Below, piece by piece: positions 43,257-50,689 of a DNA stretch of 63,707 nt (within the stretch, counting starts at the first letter, position 1; each line of letters opens with the position of its first letter). The DNA is from Slackia isoflavoniconvertens (GTDB lineage: Bacteria; Actinomycetota; Coriobacteriia; Coriobacteriales; Eggerthellaceae). Made by a program: the position numbers and the translations under genes. The stretch lies in contig NZ_QIBZ01000014.1 of NCBI RefSeq assembly GCF_003725955.1, positions 1 to 63,707 of the forward strand, read 5' to 3'. Below the pieces are notes generated by a model. The model was not told where the DNA came from. It ran no database searches and saw only the letters and a program-made list of their open reading frames with translations.

Positions 43257-43694
43257 ATGGCAATAACGTATCCGTGTGGACGCGACGAGATTATGGCGGT
43301 TCTGCCGCATCGCGACCCGTTTTTGTGGCTGACGCGTGTGGTGGAATGCGTTCCCGGCGAGCATATCGTTGCCGAACTCGATATCGATCCTACTTTGCCG
43401 CTGTTCAATGGGCATTTTCCTGAGCACCCTGTTTTGCCGGGCGTCATCATTATGGAGGCGCTTGCCCAGGCGGCAAGCTTCTGCGTGCTCGAGACGCGCG
43501 GGGCGGAGGGCGCAATCGGTTTCCTAACGGGGGTCGATAAAGCGAAGTTTCGCCATCAGGTTCAGCCGGGCGACACCCTTCGCTTGGAGGCCGACATCGT
43601 GAAGTCGTCTTCCCGCATGGTGGTGGCCGAGGTTGTAGCGACCGTCGACGGCAAGGTGGCCGCTTCCGCCACTCAGAAGTACGTGTTGGCGTAG
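43257..43694 (+). CDS. fabZ: 3-hydroxyacyl-ACP dehydratase FabZ
   Basis: FabZ dehydrates 3-hydroxyacyl-ACP. The hot-dog fold is recognisable from IMAVLPHRDPFLWLTRV, the active-site FNGHFPEHPVLPGVIIMEALAQAA region (His and Glu), and KAKFRHQVQPGDTL. 145 residues, a normal length. GGAAGGGATAG precedes the ATG. It is separated from fabF by about 260 bp containing a hairpin element. Confidence 0.96.
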   Translation: MAITYPCGRDEIMAVLPHRDPFLWLTRVVECVPGEHIVAELDIDPTLPLFNGHFPEHPVLPGVIIMEALAQAASFCVLETRGAEGAIGFLTGVDKAKFRHQVQPGDTLRLEADIVKSSSRMVVAEVVATVDGKVAASATQKYVLA

Positions 43695-43710
43695 GCGCGA
43701 GTGCGGTCGG

Positions 43711-43829
43711 AACCTGTTACATGCTCGCAGCGTTTAACAGGTTTTCAGGCGACTCGCGCGGCTCGAAAGCGAGACGTGCGCATGTCAAACGCTATGAGCA
43801 TTTAACAGGTCGAGCATGTAACGGGTTCG
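43711..43829. repeat. Cluster of TTAAATGCT-family palindromes between fabZ and accDA
   Basis: AACCTGTTACATGCT-CGC-AGCGTTTAACAGGTT (43711-43743, one mismatch region) is followed by an inverse copy at 43785-43810 and a partial copy at 43811-43829. The whole can fold as one larger hairpin. Related copies are at 34522 and 36803. Confidence 0.65.
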
Positions 43830-43854
43830 TTCTAAGAAGAGAAAGCGTGCAGTT

Positions 43855-46260
43855 ATGCTGCGTTCGAAGAAAACGGCATATGTGACCATTGGCGATGCGG
43901 CCGCCGCGCCCGAGGCTCCTGCTGCGGAAGGCGTCGATGCGCTTGCGTGCGAGCAGGAATCGGCGGCGATTTACGCTGCCACCGAACCGCTAAAAAGTCT
44001 GGTCGAGGTGCGTTCGGCCGGCGTCGCGCGCGTGCTCGTGGTCGACGCGGGCGCGACGGGCGAGTCTATCGTCGCGGGTTGCTTGGCGGCGGGCCTTGTG
44101 CCGTGCGTCGCCTATACCGAAGACATGGCGCGCGCGGCGCATGTGAAGCTCGCTCCGAAAACCGTGTGCGTGGGCAAAAGCCGCGAAACGGGCGCTCTCG
44201 ACGACAGCTATCGCGTGCTTTCCGCAGCCGAATCGGCCGATGCGCAGGCGATTTTGCTCGTCGATTCGCGCCTTGCGGTTGACGAGCGTTTCCTTTCCAT
44301 GGCAGCCGACGAGCATCGTAGCGTCTACAGCGTGCCCGTGGCCTCGATCAACGCGGCGTTCGGCGGCATCACGCGCGTGTGGCGCACTTGCTCGGCGCCA
44401 AGCGACGCGGCGTTGCACGTGAGCGACGATTCGTGGGTCACGTGCCCGAAGTGCCACCGCATTTCCGACGCGCAGCGCGTGCTTGCCAACCACAAAATGT
44501 GCCCCGAGTGCGGCCATCATTTCCGCATGACGTCGGCCGAGCGCTTGGCGAGCGTGCTTGATGCGGAAAGCTTCGAGTGCTGGTTCGAAACCGAAGACGC
44601 CGATGTGCCTGAAACCGACCCGCTCGATTTTCCCGGTTACCTGGACAAAATCGGCGGCATGCGAAAGAAGACGGGCCTGCGCGAGGGCGTGCGCTGCGGC
44701 GTGGGTCGCATCGCGGGTATGCGCGTGGCGATTGGCGTAATGGATTCCACGTTCTTCATGGGTTCGATGGGCTCGGTGGTGGGCGAGCGCATCACGCGCC
44801 TGGCCGAGCATGCCACCGAAGAGGGCCTGCCGCTGGTGCTGTTCACCTGCTCGGGCGGCGCGCGCATGCAGGAAGGCCTGGTTTCGCTCATGCAAATGGC
44901 GAAAATCTCGGCCGCGATTGAACGTCACGGTGAGGCGGGCCTGCCGTATTTCTCGGTGATTACCGACCCCACCACGGGCGGCGTGACCGCGAGTTTCGCG
45001 ATGCAGGGCGACGTGATTATTTCCGAGCCCCGCGCGCTTATCGGCTTCGCTGGCCGTCGCGTGATTCAAGACACCATTCGTCAGGAGCTGCCCAAGGAAT
45101 TCCAAACGGCGGAATTCGCACTCGAGCACGGCCTTATCGATGCGATTGTCGAGCGCCCGCGCATTCGCGAGACGCTTGCGAACCTGCTTGCGCTGCACGC
45201 CAAGCCTGAATCGGGTGCGCCGCGCGGGTTTGTCGCGGTGCTCGCCGCGCTGGCCGCGAACCCTACGAAATGCGAGCTTGAAGCGGCGGGCGCGCAGCTT
45301 GTCGCTGACGAGCGCGACATTCTTTCTGGTGTGCGCGCCGTGGCCGTAAAGGCTGCCGCGGCGGTGCCGAAGCACGTCGCGAATGGCGTGCGCTCGGTGG
45401 CGACGCGCCGTGCTTACCGTGCGGAAATCGAGCAGTACACTTCGAAGCCCGGAGCCGCGAAGCAGGTCGAGGCGGCAGAAAACCCCGCATGGGCCAGCGT
45501 GCAAACCGCGCGCGACGTGCATCGCCCCACCGCGGGCCGCTATTTGGAAGCGACGTGCGAGGGCTTCTTCGAGTGCCATGGCGATCGCGGCTTCGCCGAC
45601 GACGCCGCCATTGTGGCGGGCATCGGCTGGGTCGCGGGTGAGCCGGCAACGCTCATCGCGCAGGAAAAGGGCCGCGATTTGCAAGATCGCATCAAGCGCA
45701 ACTTCGGCTGCCCGCAGCCCGAGGGCTATCGCAAGAGCCTGCGCCTCATGCGCCAGGCCGAGCGCTTTGGGCGCGCGGTGGTGTGCTTTGTGGACACGCA
45801 GGGCGCGTTCTGCGGCAAAGAGGCCGAGGAGCGCGGCCAGGGCAATGCCATCGCCGACAACCTGTATGCCATGGCGGGACTTCGCGTGCCCACGGTGAGC
45901 GTGCTCGTGGGCGAAGGTGGCAGCGGCGGTGCGCTCGCGCTTGCGCTGGCCGACCGCGTGGCCATGCAGGAGCATGCCGTGTATTCGGTGCTTTCGCCCG
46001 AGGGCTTCGCGTCCATTCTGTGGAAAGACCGCTCGCGTGCGGCCGAGGCGGCTGCGGTCATGCGCATGAACGCCTATGAGATTTTCGACATGGACATCGT
46101 CGACGCGGTGCTCGAGGAAGGCGAGGGCTCGGCCTCGGCCAACCCCGATTTCGCGATCGCCAACGTTGTGGCGTATGTGGAAGAAAGTCTCGACGAGCTT
46201 TCCGCCCTGCCTATCGACGAGCTGCTCGAGCAACGCTACGAGCGCTTCCGCAAGTTCTAA
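43855..46260 (+). CDS. accDA: Fused acetyl-CoA carboxylase carboxyltransferase (AccD-AccA) with BC-N-like N-terminus
   Basis: This 801-residue protein joins both carboxyltransferase subunits. The AccD part (about 195-480) has the zinc finger CPKCHRISDAQ with CPECGHHF, and GSMGSVVGERITR and CSGGARMQEG motifs. The AccA part (about 520-801) has GFFECHGDRGFADDAA, DTQGAFCGKEAEERGQG and GEGGSGGALALALAD. Residues about 45-170 precede AccD and resemble a biotin-carboxylase N-domain (ARVLVVDAGATGESIVAGC, then AAHVKLAPKTVCVGKS). That fold has no catalytic role on its own, so it may be a docking remnant. accB and accC are not in this window. Confidence 0.93.
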   Translation: MLRSKKTAYVTIGDAAAAPEAPAAEGVDALACEQESAAIYAATEPLKSLVEVRSAGVARVLVVDAGATGESIVAGCLAAGLVPCVAYTEDMARAAHVKLAPKTVCVGKSRETGALDDSYRVLSAAESADAQAILLVDSRLAVDERFLSMAADEHRSVYSVPVASINAAFGGITRVWRTCSAPSDAALHVSDDSWVTCPKCHRISDAQRVLANHKMCPECGHHFRMTSAERLASVLDAESFECWFETEDADVPETDPLDFPGYLDKIGGMRKKTGLREGVRCGVGRIAGMRVAIGVMDSTFFMGSMGSVVGERITRLAEHATEEGLPLVLFTCSGGARMQEGLVSLMQMAKISAAIERHGEAGLPYFSVITDPTTGGVTASFAMQGDVIISEPRALIGFAGRRVIQDTIRQELPKEFQTAEFALEHGLIDAIVERPRIRETLANLLALHAKPESGAPRGFVAVLAALAANPTKCELEAAGAQLVADERDILSGVRAVAVKAAAAVPKHVANGVRSVATRRAYRAEIEQYTSKPGAAKQVEAAENPAWASVQTARDVHRPTAGRYLEATCEGFFECHGDRGFADDAAIVAGIGWVAGEPATLIAQEKGRDLQDRIKRNFGCPQPEGYRKSLRLMRQAERFGRAVVCFVDTQGAFCGKEAEERGQGNAIADNLYAMAGLRVPTVSVLVGEGGSGGALALALADRVAMQEHAVYSVLSPEGFASILWKDRSRAAEAAAVMRMNAYEIFDMDIVDAVLEEGEGSASANPDFAIANVVAYVEESLDELSALPIDELLEQRYERFRKF

Positions 46261-46279
46261 AAGCGAATATAAAACACGC

Positions 46280-46317
46280 AAGCCCAGGTCTCCTCCTTGG
46301 AGGTGACCTGGGCTTTT
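46280..46317. terminator. Terminator after accDA
   Basis: AAGCCCAGGTC (46280-46290) pairs with GACCTGGGCTT (46305-46315), with an inner CCTCC/GGAGG pair, followed by TTTT. It closes the fatty-acid cluster. Confidence 0.85.
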
Positions 46318-46492
46318 GCATTACTGTCGCCCGACGTTGTGGCCGTCTGGCGTTGTTCTAGCCGTCGTTGGCGTTTGCCGTCGTTGGTCTGCTGATTGGC
46401 TTTGTGACGGTCGCAACCGGCTTTCCGTTGTCATTTTGCCTTGCCGGTTCGCCGCCGCCAGCCCGTCACCGCTGCCAGTTCGTCGTTGCGTC

Positions 46493-46975
46493 TTACAGCG
46501 AAGCAGCCTGCTTCTTCTTGGGCAGAACCAGCACGGCGAGCACGATAACGATGGCGGAAGCGATTGCCAGCGCGGTGCCGTCGGCAACGTGCAGCGCGGG
46601 GATGCCTACGAGCACGCCGGTGCAGTAGGGAACGAGCCAAATGAGCCACACGCGAATGCTCAGGCGATGGAAGTTGTGGCGCTGCTTGCTATCGCCGCGC
46701 AGCAGAACGTAGGTCGCCCAGGTCGCGTGGAAGAGCATAAGCGCGATGGCGAGGCCGCCGGTGACGGGGTGCAGAAGCGAGATGGAACCGCCGCTGCTTT
46801 GGGCCATGGAGCTCATGATGGCGGTGCCGGTGGAGTCGCACGCGAGGCCGATCCAGAAGAAGATGAGATGCGAGCGCTTCAGCGTGCCGGAGTTGCGTTC
46901 GCCGAAAACGCCGATCGTGTAGGCGACAAGGGCGAGGGAAATGATTGTGGTGGCGGCGATAAGAATAGGTGACAT
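46493..46975 (-). CDS. HsmA-like (TIGR03987-type) membrane protein
   Basis: A 160-residue protein with about four membrane segments (residues 5-24, 37-57, 72-92 and 107-150). The family-like stretch SHLIFFWIGLACDSTGTAIM and LLHPVTGGLAIALMLFHATWATYVL is recalled from HsmA/TIGR03987 proteins of unknown function. An excellent AGGAGG lies 7 nt before the ATG. Histidines in membrane segments (LLHP, FHATW) could bind haem or metal, but that is speculation. A TetR relic lies just upstream. Confidence 0.7.
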   Translation of the reverse strand: MSPILIAATTIISLALVAYTIGVFGERNSGTLKRSHLIFFWIGLACDSTGTAIMSSMAQSSGGSISLLHPVTGGLAIALMLFHATWATYVLLRGDSKQRHNFHRLSIRVWLIWLVPYCTGVLVGIPALHVADGTALAIASAIVIVLAVLVLPKKKQAASL

Positions 46976-47117
46976 GTTGTCCTCCTAAGATAAAAGGGCG
47001 GTTGGATCCGAATAGCCGCGGCGCTCGTTCGTTTCGACGTGTTTTATCTTGGAGGTGATTGGTGTGAACATCAAAGACGTCTTGTTCACTTTTTTCTTCT
47101 GACGGAAGGTGGGGCGT

Positions 47118-47183
47118 CGATGCCGCACGGACAGTATTTGCGGAAGTGGCTGAACGTCTGGCGCATACTCACGTTTGTTTCGC
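47118..47183 (-). pseudogene. Relic of a TetR-family regulator gene
   Basis: Read on the minus strand, 22 codons encode CETNVSMRQTFSHFRKYC and a few more residues. The intact TetR protein at 48216-48785 has CEKMNVSMHQVFNHFREYW at residues about 83-101, and the DNA is also clearly similar. No start codon, HTH or C-terminus remains on either side. It is probably a leftover of a duplicated or replaced tetR gene that once sat upstream of the hsmA-like gene. Confidence 0.7.
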
Positions 47184-47201
47184 ATAATGGATCTGAAGTA
47201 A

Positions 47202-47291
47202 TCCCAAATGGGAAAAATATTGAAAAGTGCTTTTAGATTTTCCCATTTGGGAAAATTCGAAGCATTTTTCTGCTAATATTCCCAAATGGGA
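47202..47291 (+). promoter_or_regulatory. Three 12-bp hipB operators with exact 39-bp spacing
   Basis: TCCCAAATGGGA (47202-47213), TCCCATTTGGGA (47241-47252) and TCCCAAATGGGA (47280-47291) are perfect palindromes whose centres are exactly 39 bp apart. An extended -10 (TGC-TAATAT, 47271-47279) abuts the third. The gene behind it is a HipB-like repressor, so autorepression by a bridged array is the natural reading. Confidence 0.8.
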
Positions 47292-47308
47292 TTATTGAAG
47301 GAGCAACT

Positions 47309-47560
47309 ATGAAGCTTGAACTTCCGCCTAAGCCTCGGCGTTCCGATGGAAAAATTTCGAATGCGAGCGATTTGGGCGCTATTTTGCGTGAAAGGCGCAA
47401 ATCGCTCGGTCTTACCCAGGGCCAGCTTGCGGCGGCGTGTCATTGCTCGCCGCGTTTCGTGAGCGAGCTGGAGCGCGGTGTTGCTGGCGGAAACATCAAA
47501 CAAGTAATCGAAGTGTGTCGCGAGGTGGGGATAGACCTATTCGCACGGGCGAGGGGGTAG
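47309..47560 (+). CDS. hipB: HipB-like XRE-family antitoxin/repressor
   Basis: An 83-residue helix-turn-helix protein. LGAILRERRKSLGLTQGQLAAACHCSPRFVSELERG is the XRE DNA-binding domain (residues 22-57), and the tail NIKQVIEVCREVGIDLFARARG resembles HipB. GAAGGAG precedes the ATG. Its three upstream palindromes fit a self-repressing antitoxin. The hipA homologue behind it is broken, so this is probably an orphan regulator now. Confidence 0.85.
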   Translation: MKLELPPKPRRSDGKISNASDLGAILRERRKSLGLTQGQLAAACHCSPRFVSELERGVAGGNIKQVIEVCREVGIDLFARARG

Positions 47561-47561
47561 C

Positions 47562-48153
47562 ATGGAGATTGGCGTATTTCGTGATTGGCGAGGTGGAAAG
47601 CAGCGTATCGCCACGCTCTCTCGCGAAGGTGGCGTTGGTTCTGAGCGATTCCAGTATTGCGAAGCTTTTGTTGAGCATGGAGTGTTGGGCGTCTTGGGTA
47701 AGCGACCTTTTGAACGAAGCGACGGTTTTTCCTGCTCGTGATCGCGTTGAATTTGCGAAGCGTCTTGTATTCAATTACACGATAGGCAATTCTGACGCAC
47801 ATCTAAAGAACAGCTCTCTTCTTTACAATGAGGACTGGACGTCGCGCTCTTTGGCTCCTTTGTACGATGTCACGTGCATTCCTTTGAGTACTTATTCGAC
47901 AAGAATGCCGTTCGATATTGGTTCCCATCGTGAGCTCAATGAGATAGACGAACACGACATTTTCAAAATATGCTTGAGTGCGGATGCCCCAATGGATGCT
48001 TTTGACGCAGCAGTTGCCGAAGTGGTGAACGGCTTTGAATCTCCAAGGTTGTTGTCATGCAGCGAAGCCGTCGAAACCATGGTGTCAAGAATTTTGGAAA
48101 ACTCAAAGCCGCGTTTGACGGTGTTAAAGCGATATCTTGAATCTGCGGAATAA
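47562..48153 (+). pseudogene. hipA: Broken hipA toxin gene
   Basis: The ATG at 47562 follows the hipB stop by one base, as in hipBA operons. It encodes about 59 residues (MEIGVFRDWRGGKQRIATLS onward) before a stop. A different frame continues from about 47720 to 48153 with the HipA C-terminal motif LVFNYTIGNSDAHLKNSS and APLYDVTCIPLS. An intact HipA is about 400 residues, and only some 200 codons remain here. The P-loop-like and catalytic kinase segments are missing. An internal deletion plus frameshift is the simplest explanation. Confidence 0.78.
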
Positions 48154-48215
48154 GGGTTTGCCATCAAACGTCTGGGGCAGCAGCGGCGGGCTCAGATTCG
48201 CCCGCCGCTGTGCGT

Positions 48216-48785
48216 CTATTCCTCGCTTTTATAGAGCGTGGACCTTAGAAGGCCGAACAGCACTTTGCAGTCGCCGTTTTGGTGGCGCAGGCTGTCGAGC
48301 ACGTTGTCGAGTGTGAACTCGCATACGCTTCGCGGAGTGAAGCCGTCGGGCAAATCGGCAACGATGTTCGGGTCGTGCTTGTAGATTTCGACGAGGCCGT
48401 TTACTACGTGCTCGATTTGCTGCGACTCGCGCAGGCGCGCTGCGGCTCGCTCGGCGGAAGGTAGGGCCTCAGCGCCGCGCAGCCAGTATTCGCGGAAGTG
48501 GTTGAACACTTGGTGCATGCTCACGTTCATTTTCTCGCAGTAGTCGACGAATGCGGTGTGCGCATCGAGGTGGCAGAATTCCTTGTAGAACGCACGCGCG
48601 AAATACAGCTCGATCGTTGCGATGGTGAGCTCGTCTTTCGCGGCGAAGAATCGGTACACGGTGCCCACGCTCACGCCGCTTTTCGTGGCAAGCCCACGAA
48701 TGGAAAGCGCCGAAATGCCGCCTTCTTCGGCGATTTCGTAGGCGTTTTCCAGAAGCTCTTCTTTGGAAATGATGCTCTGTGCCAT
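48216..48785 (-). CDS. TetR/AcrR-family transcriptional regulator
   Basis: The 189-residue protein has an N-terminal TetR HTH (ENAYEIAEEGGISALSIRGL, then KSGVSVGTVYRFFAAKDEL, residues 12-55) and a helical ligand-binding C-terminus. AGGAAGG lies about 8 nt before the ATG. The target is unknown. A fragment of a paralogue lies upstream of the hsmA-like gene, which hints that this family regulated hsmA-like genes here. Confidence 0.9.
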   Translation of the reverse strand: MAQSIISKEELLENAYEIAEEGGISALSIRGLATKSGVSVGTVYRFFAAKDELTIATIELYFARAFYKEFCHLDAHTAFVDYCEKMNVSMHQVFNHFREYWLRGAEALPSAERAAARLRESQQIEHVVNGLVEIYKHDPNIVADLPDGFTPRSVCEFTLDNVLDSLRHQNGDCKVLFGLLRSTLYKSEE

Positions 48786-48876
48786 GGCGTTCGGCCTTCC
48801 TGAAGCGCGTGGTTAATGACTTGCTCAAATTGTTCCGCTGAGCGGCTATGGGTGTGACCGTTCGACGACCGCTTGC

Positions 48877-49848
48877 CTATACGATTCCCAAGTGGGGGAG
48901 GCTTTCTTTAATCGCATTATGCGTTTTGCCTTCAAGATATGCGTGATTGAGCTGCGATTTTTGATATGAAAAGTGTGACCCCTTCGTCTTATTGATGAGT
49001 TCATGTGTGAAGAATTGCTCCCAGCTGAAGAACTCGGAACTCTCGATGTAATCAAACGGGTTCAGCAGCATGTCCTGCGTTTCTTTGTCGGTGAAAAGCC
49101 CAGATTTTAAAACAAGCCATTCGAACGATTCCGGCAAGAAAAGTTTAATGCTCTTGAATCGTTGAAGCGATGTGAGCAGCTCCATTTCGGGACCGAACGC
49201 AGCACCGTCTGCGATAACGAGGACGTCGCTTTCCTCTCGCTCAAGGACGATGTCGTAAATGTGCGATTTGCCATTTGCGCTTATGCAGGGAATGCCGCTT
49301 TTCTCGCACAGAGCGCTGAAAAACTGGTATCCCGAATTGCTGTCCTCCACGATGACGGCCTGGGGCTTCTCGCCGATGAATTCCGTCGTGCCGTAAATTC
49401 GATACGTCGAGGCATAAGTGCGCGAATATACGGGGTATTTTGTAGTTGATCTATTTGTGTTTTTGAGGCCGTATATCTCATCGACGCTGTAGGGCAGCTG
49501 AGGAAGCGATTCACGTGCGACGAGCACGTAGTAATTGCTGCTGTGCCTTGCGGCATGCGCGAACTCATACGAGCGCATGAAAGCGTTGTCTTCGTCGACG
49601 AATACAATGCTGTTTTCGATGGAAGAAAGGTCGCGCAGCCAATTACGTCCCGAAAGCACCTTGCAGGGCGCGTCGCAGTTGACTGTCACGCCGCTGCTTG
49701 CGCCCAGCTCGTCATAGGCCGCGATGAGCTCTAGTAGGGTCGTTTTTCCCGTTGCGCTTTTGCCTTGCAGTATTGTGAGGTTCCTTTTGATATAGAGCTT
49801 TATTTGTACTTTGTTGTTGCGAACAACTATCTGGTATGCGCCTTTCAT
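48877..49848 (-). CDS. P-loop ATPase of a DUF4869-linked two-gene module
   Basis: A 323-residue protein with a Walker A motif GKSATGKTT near residue 30 and a Walker B-like SIVFVDED near 85. The next part (residues 110-323) matches no family I know. The ATG at 49848 overlaps the stop codon of the upstream gene (ATGA) and has GGGAGA upstream; an earlier TTG is possible. The ABC signature is not obvious. Partner DUF4869 gene, coupling and location next to toxin-antitoxin remnants suggest an accessory or defence module of unknown function. Confidence 0.72.
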   Translation of the reverse strand: MKGAYQIVVRNNKVQIKLYIKRNLTILQGKSATGKTTLLELIAAYDELGASSGVTVNCDAPCKVLSGRNWLRDLSSIENSIVFVDEDNAFMRSYEFAHAARHSSNYYVLVARESLPQLPYSVDEIYGLKNTNRSTTKYPVYSRTYASTYRIYGTTEFIGEKPQAVIVEDSNSGYQFFSALCEKSGIPCISANGKSHIYDIVLEREESDVLVIADGAAFGPEMELLTSLQRFKSIKLFLPESFEWLVLKSGLFTDKETQDMLLNPFDYIESSEFFSWEQFFTHELINKTKGSHFSYQKSQLNHAYLEGKTHNAIKESLPHLGIV

Positions 49849-50297
49849 CGGGCATTCTCCCTGAGGCATTTGCCGGCGACGAGAACGAGTTCGTTCATGT
49901 TATGTGCGATTTCGCCGGTGTTCGCAATTTTGATGACAAAATTTCGCTTGCCGAAGTCCATAAGATGGTAGAGGTTAATCGTGATATCGTGGTGCGCTCC
50001 GATTTCCAAAATCCATCGAGCGCAATTGTCGCCGCAATTCGAAGCGTTGTAGATGTTTTCAGGCATGAAATACATAAGAAGCAGGGTCTTCGTCCCGCTT
50101 GACAGCTTTTCTGGCGGAATAATGCCGAGGATTTTAGTGTCGATGGCATTGGGGCCCACGACATCGCCGCAATCGATGGACTTGATGACTTTCTGCGCGA
50201 AGGGGTCTCTGAACCATTCGGGCGAATACGTGTTGTTGAAGAACACGGATGTGTTATAGATGACGTTATCCATATCGCCGTAATGAATGGTTAGCAA
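49845..50297 (-). CDS. DUF4869-like protein
   Basis: A 150-residue soluble protein that I associate with DUF4869 from memory: MLTIHYGDMDNVIYNTSVFF, then GPNAIDTKILGIIPPEKLSSG, then NASNCGDNCARWILEIG and INLYHLMDFGKRNFVIKIANTG. The function of this family is unknown. It is first in a two-gene unit; its stop overlaps the start of the ATPase gene by 4 nt. A likely ribosome-binding site (GGGGATG type) precedes the ATG at 50297. Confidence 0.75.
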   Translation of the reverse strand: MLTIHYGDMDNVIYNTSVFFNNTYSPEWFRDPFAQKVIKSIDCGDVVGPNAIDTKILGIIPPEKLSSGTKTLLLMYFMPENIYNASNCGDNCARWILEIGAHHDITINLYHLMDFGKRNFVIKIANTGEIAHNMNELVLVAGKCLRENAR

Positions 50298-50689
50298 GGC
50301 ATCCCCTTTCTTCGTCTGGCGTAAGTATATATCAGCCCTTTCGGCGCCTTTGTGTTGCCCGCGCTAAGTACGAAGGGAAACCAGATTCGCGCAGCACGTG
50401 GGTGGGCCGGTGGCAATTATGGCTTCAAGGACGAAGGGGCCAACCTGGTACGTATTCCCTCAGAAGCAGTTGTTGCAATTTTTGCAACAACTGAATTGTG
50501 GTCGAGCTTGCCATCCTCGAATGGGCTTCTCGCATGACACCGATTCTCGTTTGCTTCTTGTCTTATCGCCGCTTTTCATGAAGGGTGAAGCAACCTATTT
50601 TTCCAATGCTAAAATTGTCCCGTAAAAAGTCCTTGTTATTGGGCGTGTTCTGTTCGAATGAAGCTCGCCTGCTTCGGCCGGAGGTTTTT
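50298..50689. other. Intergenic region before the glycan locus
   Basis: Frames of about 60-75 codons lack ribosome-binding sites and motifs and look spurious. It contains a 12-bp perfect hairpin (50467-50493). The promoter for the glycan genes probably lies in 50600-50680, but no clear -35/-10 pair was identified. Confidence 0.5.
50467..50493. promoter_or_regulatory. 12-bp perfect stem-loop upstream of the glycan locus
   Basis: CAGTTGTTGCAA (50467-50478) and TTGCAACAACTG (50482-50493) form a perfect stem with a TTT loop. No T-tract follows on either strand, so it is more likely an operator or mRNA leader structure than a terminator. Confidence 0.5.

Larger units (their letters stand above)
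46976..47308. other. Intergenic region between hsmA-like gene and hipB
   Basis: It holds a fragment similar to part of the TetR gene at 48.5 kb (47118-47183, minus strand) and the hipB operator array (47202-47291). No other gene is supported. Confidence 0.6.

Noticed and set aside
43990-46281. A 763-codon open frame on the minus strand across accDA
   Set aside because: It mirrors accDA and has no ribosome-binding site or motif.
46316-46972. A 218-codon plus-strand frame opposite the hsmA-like gene
   Set aside because: It is antisense to a membrane protein gene with a perfect ribosome-binding site and lacks its own.
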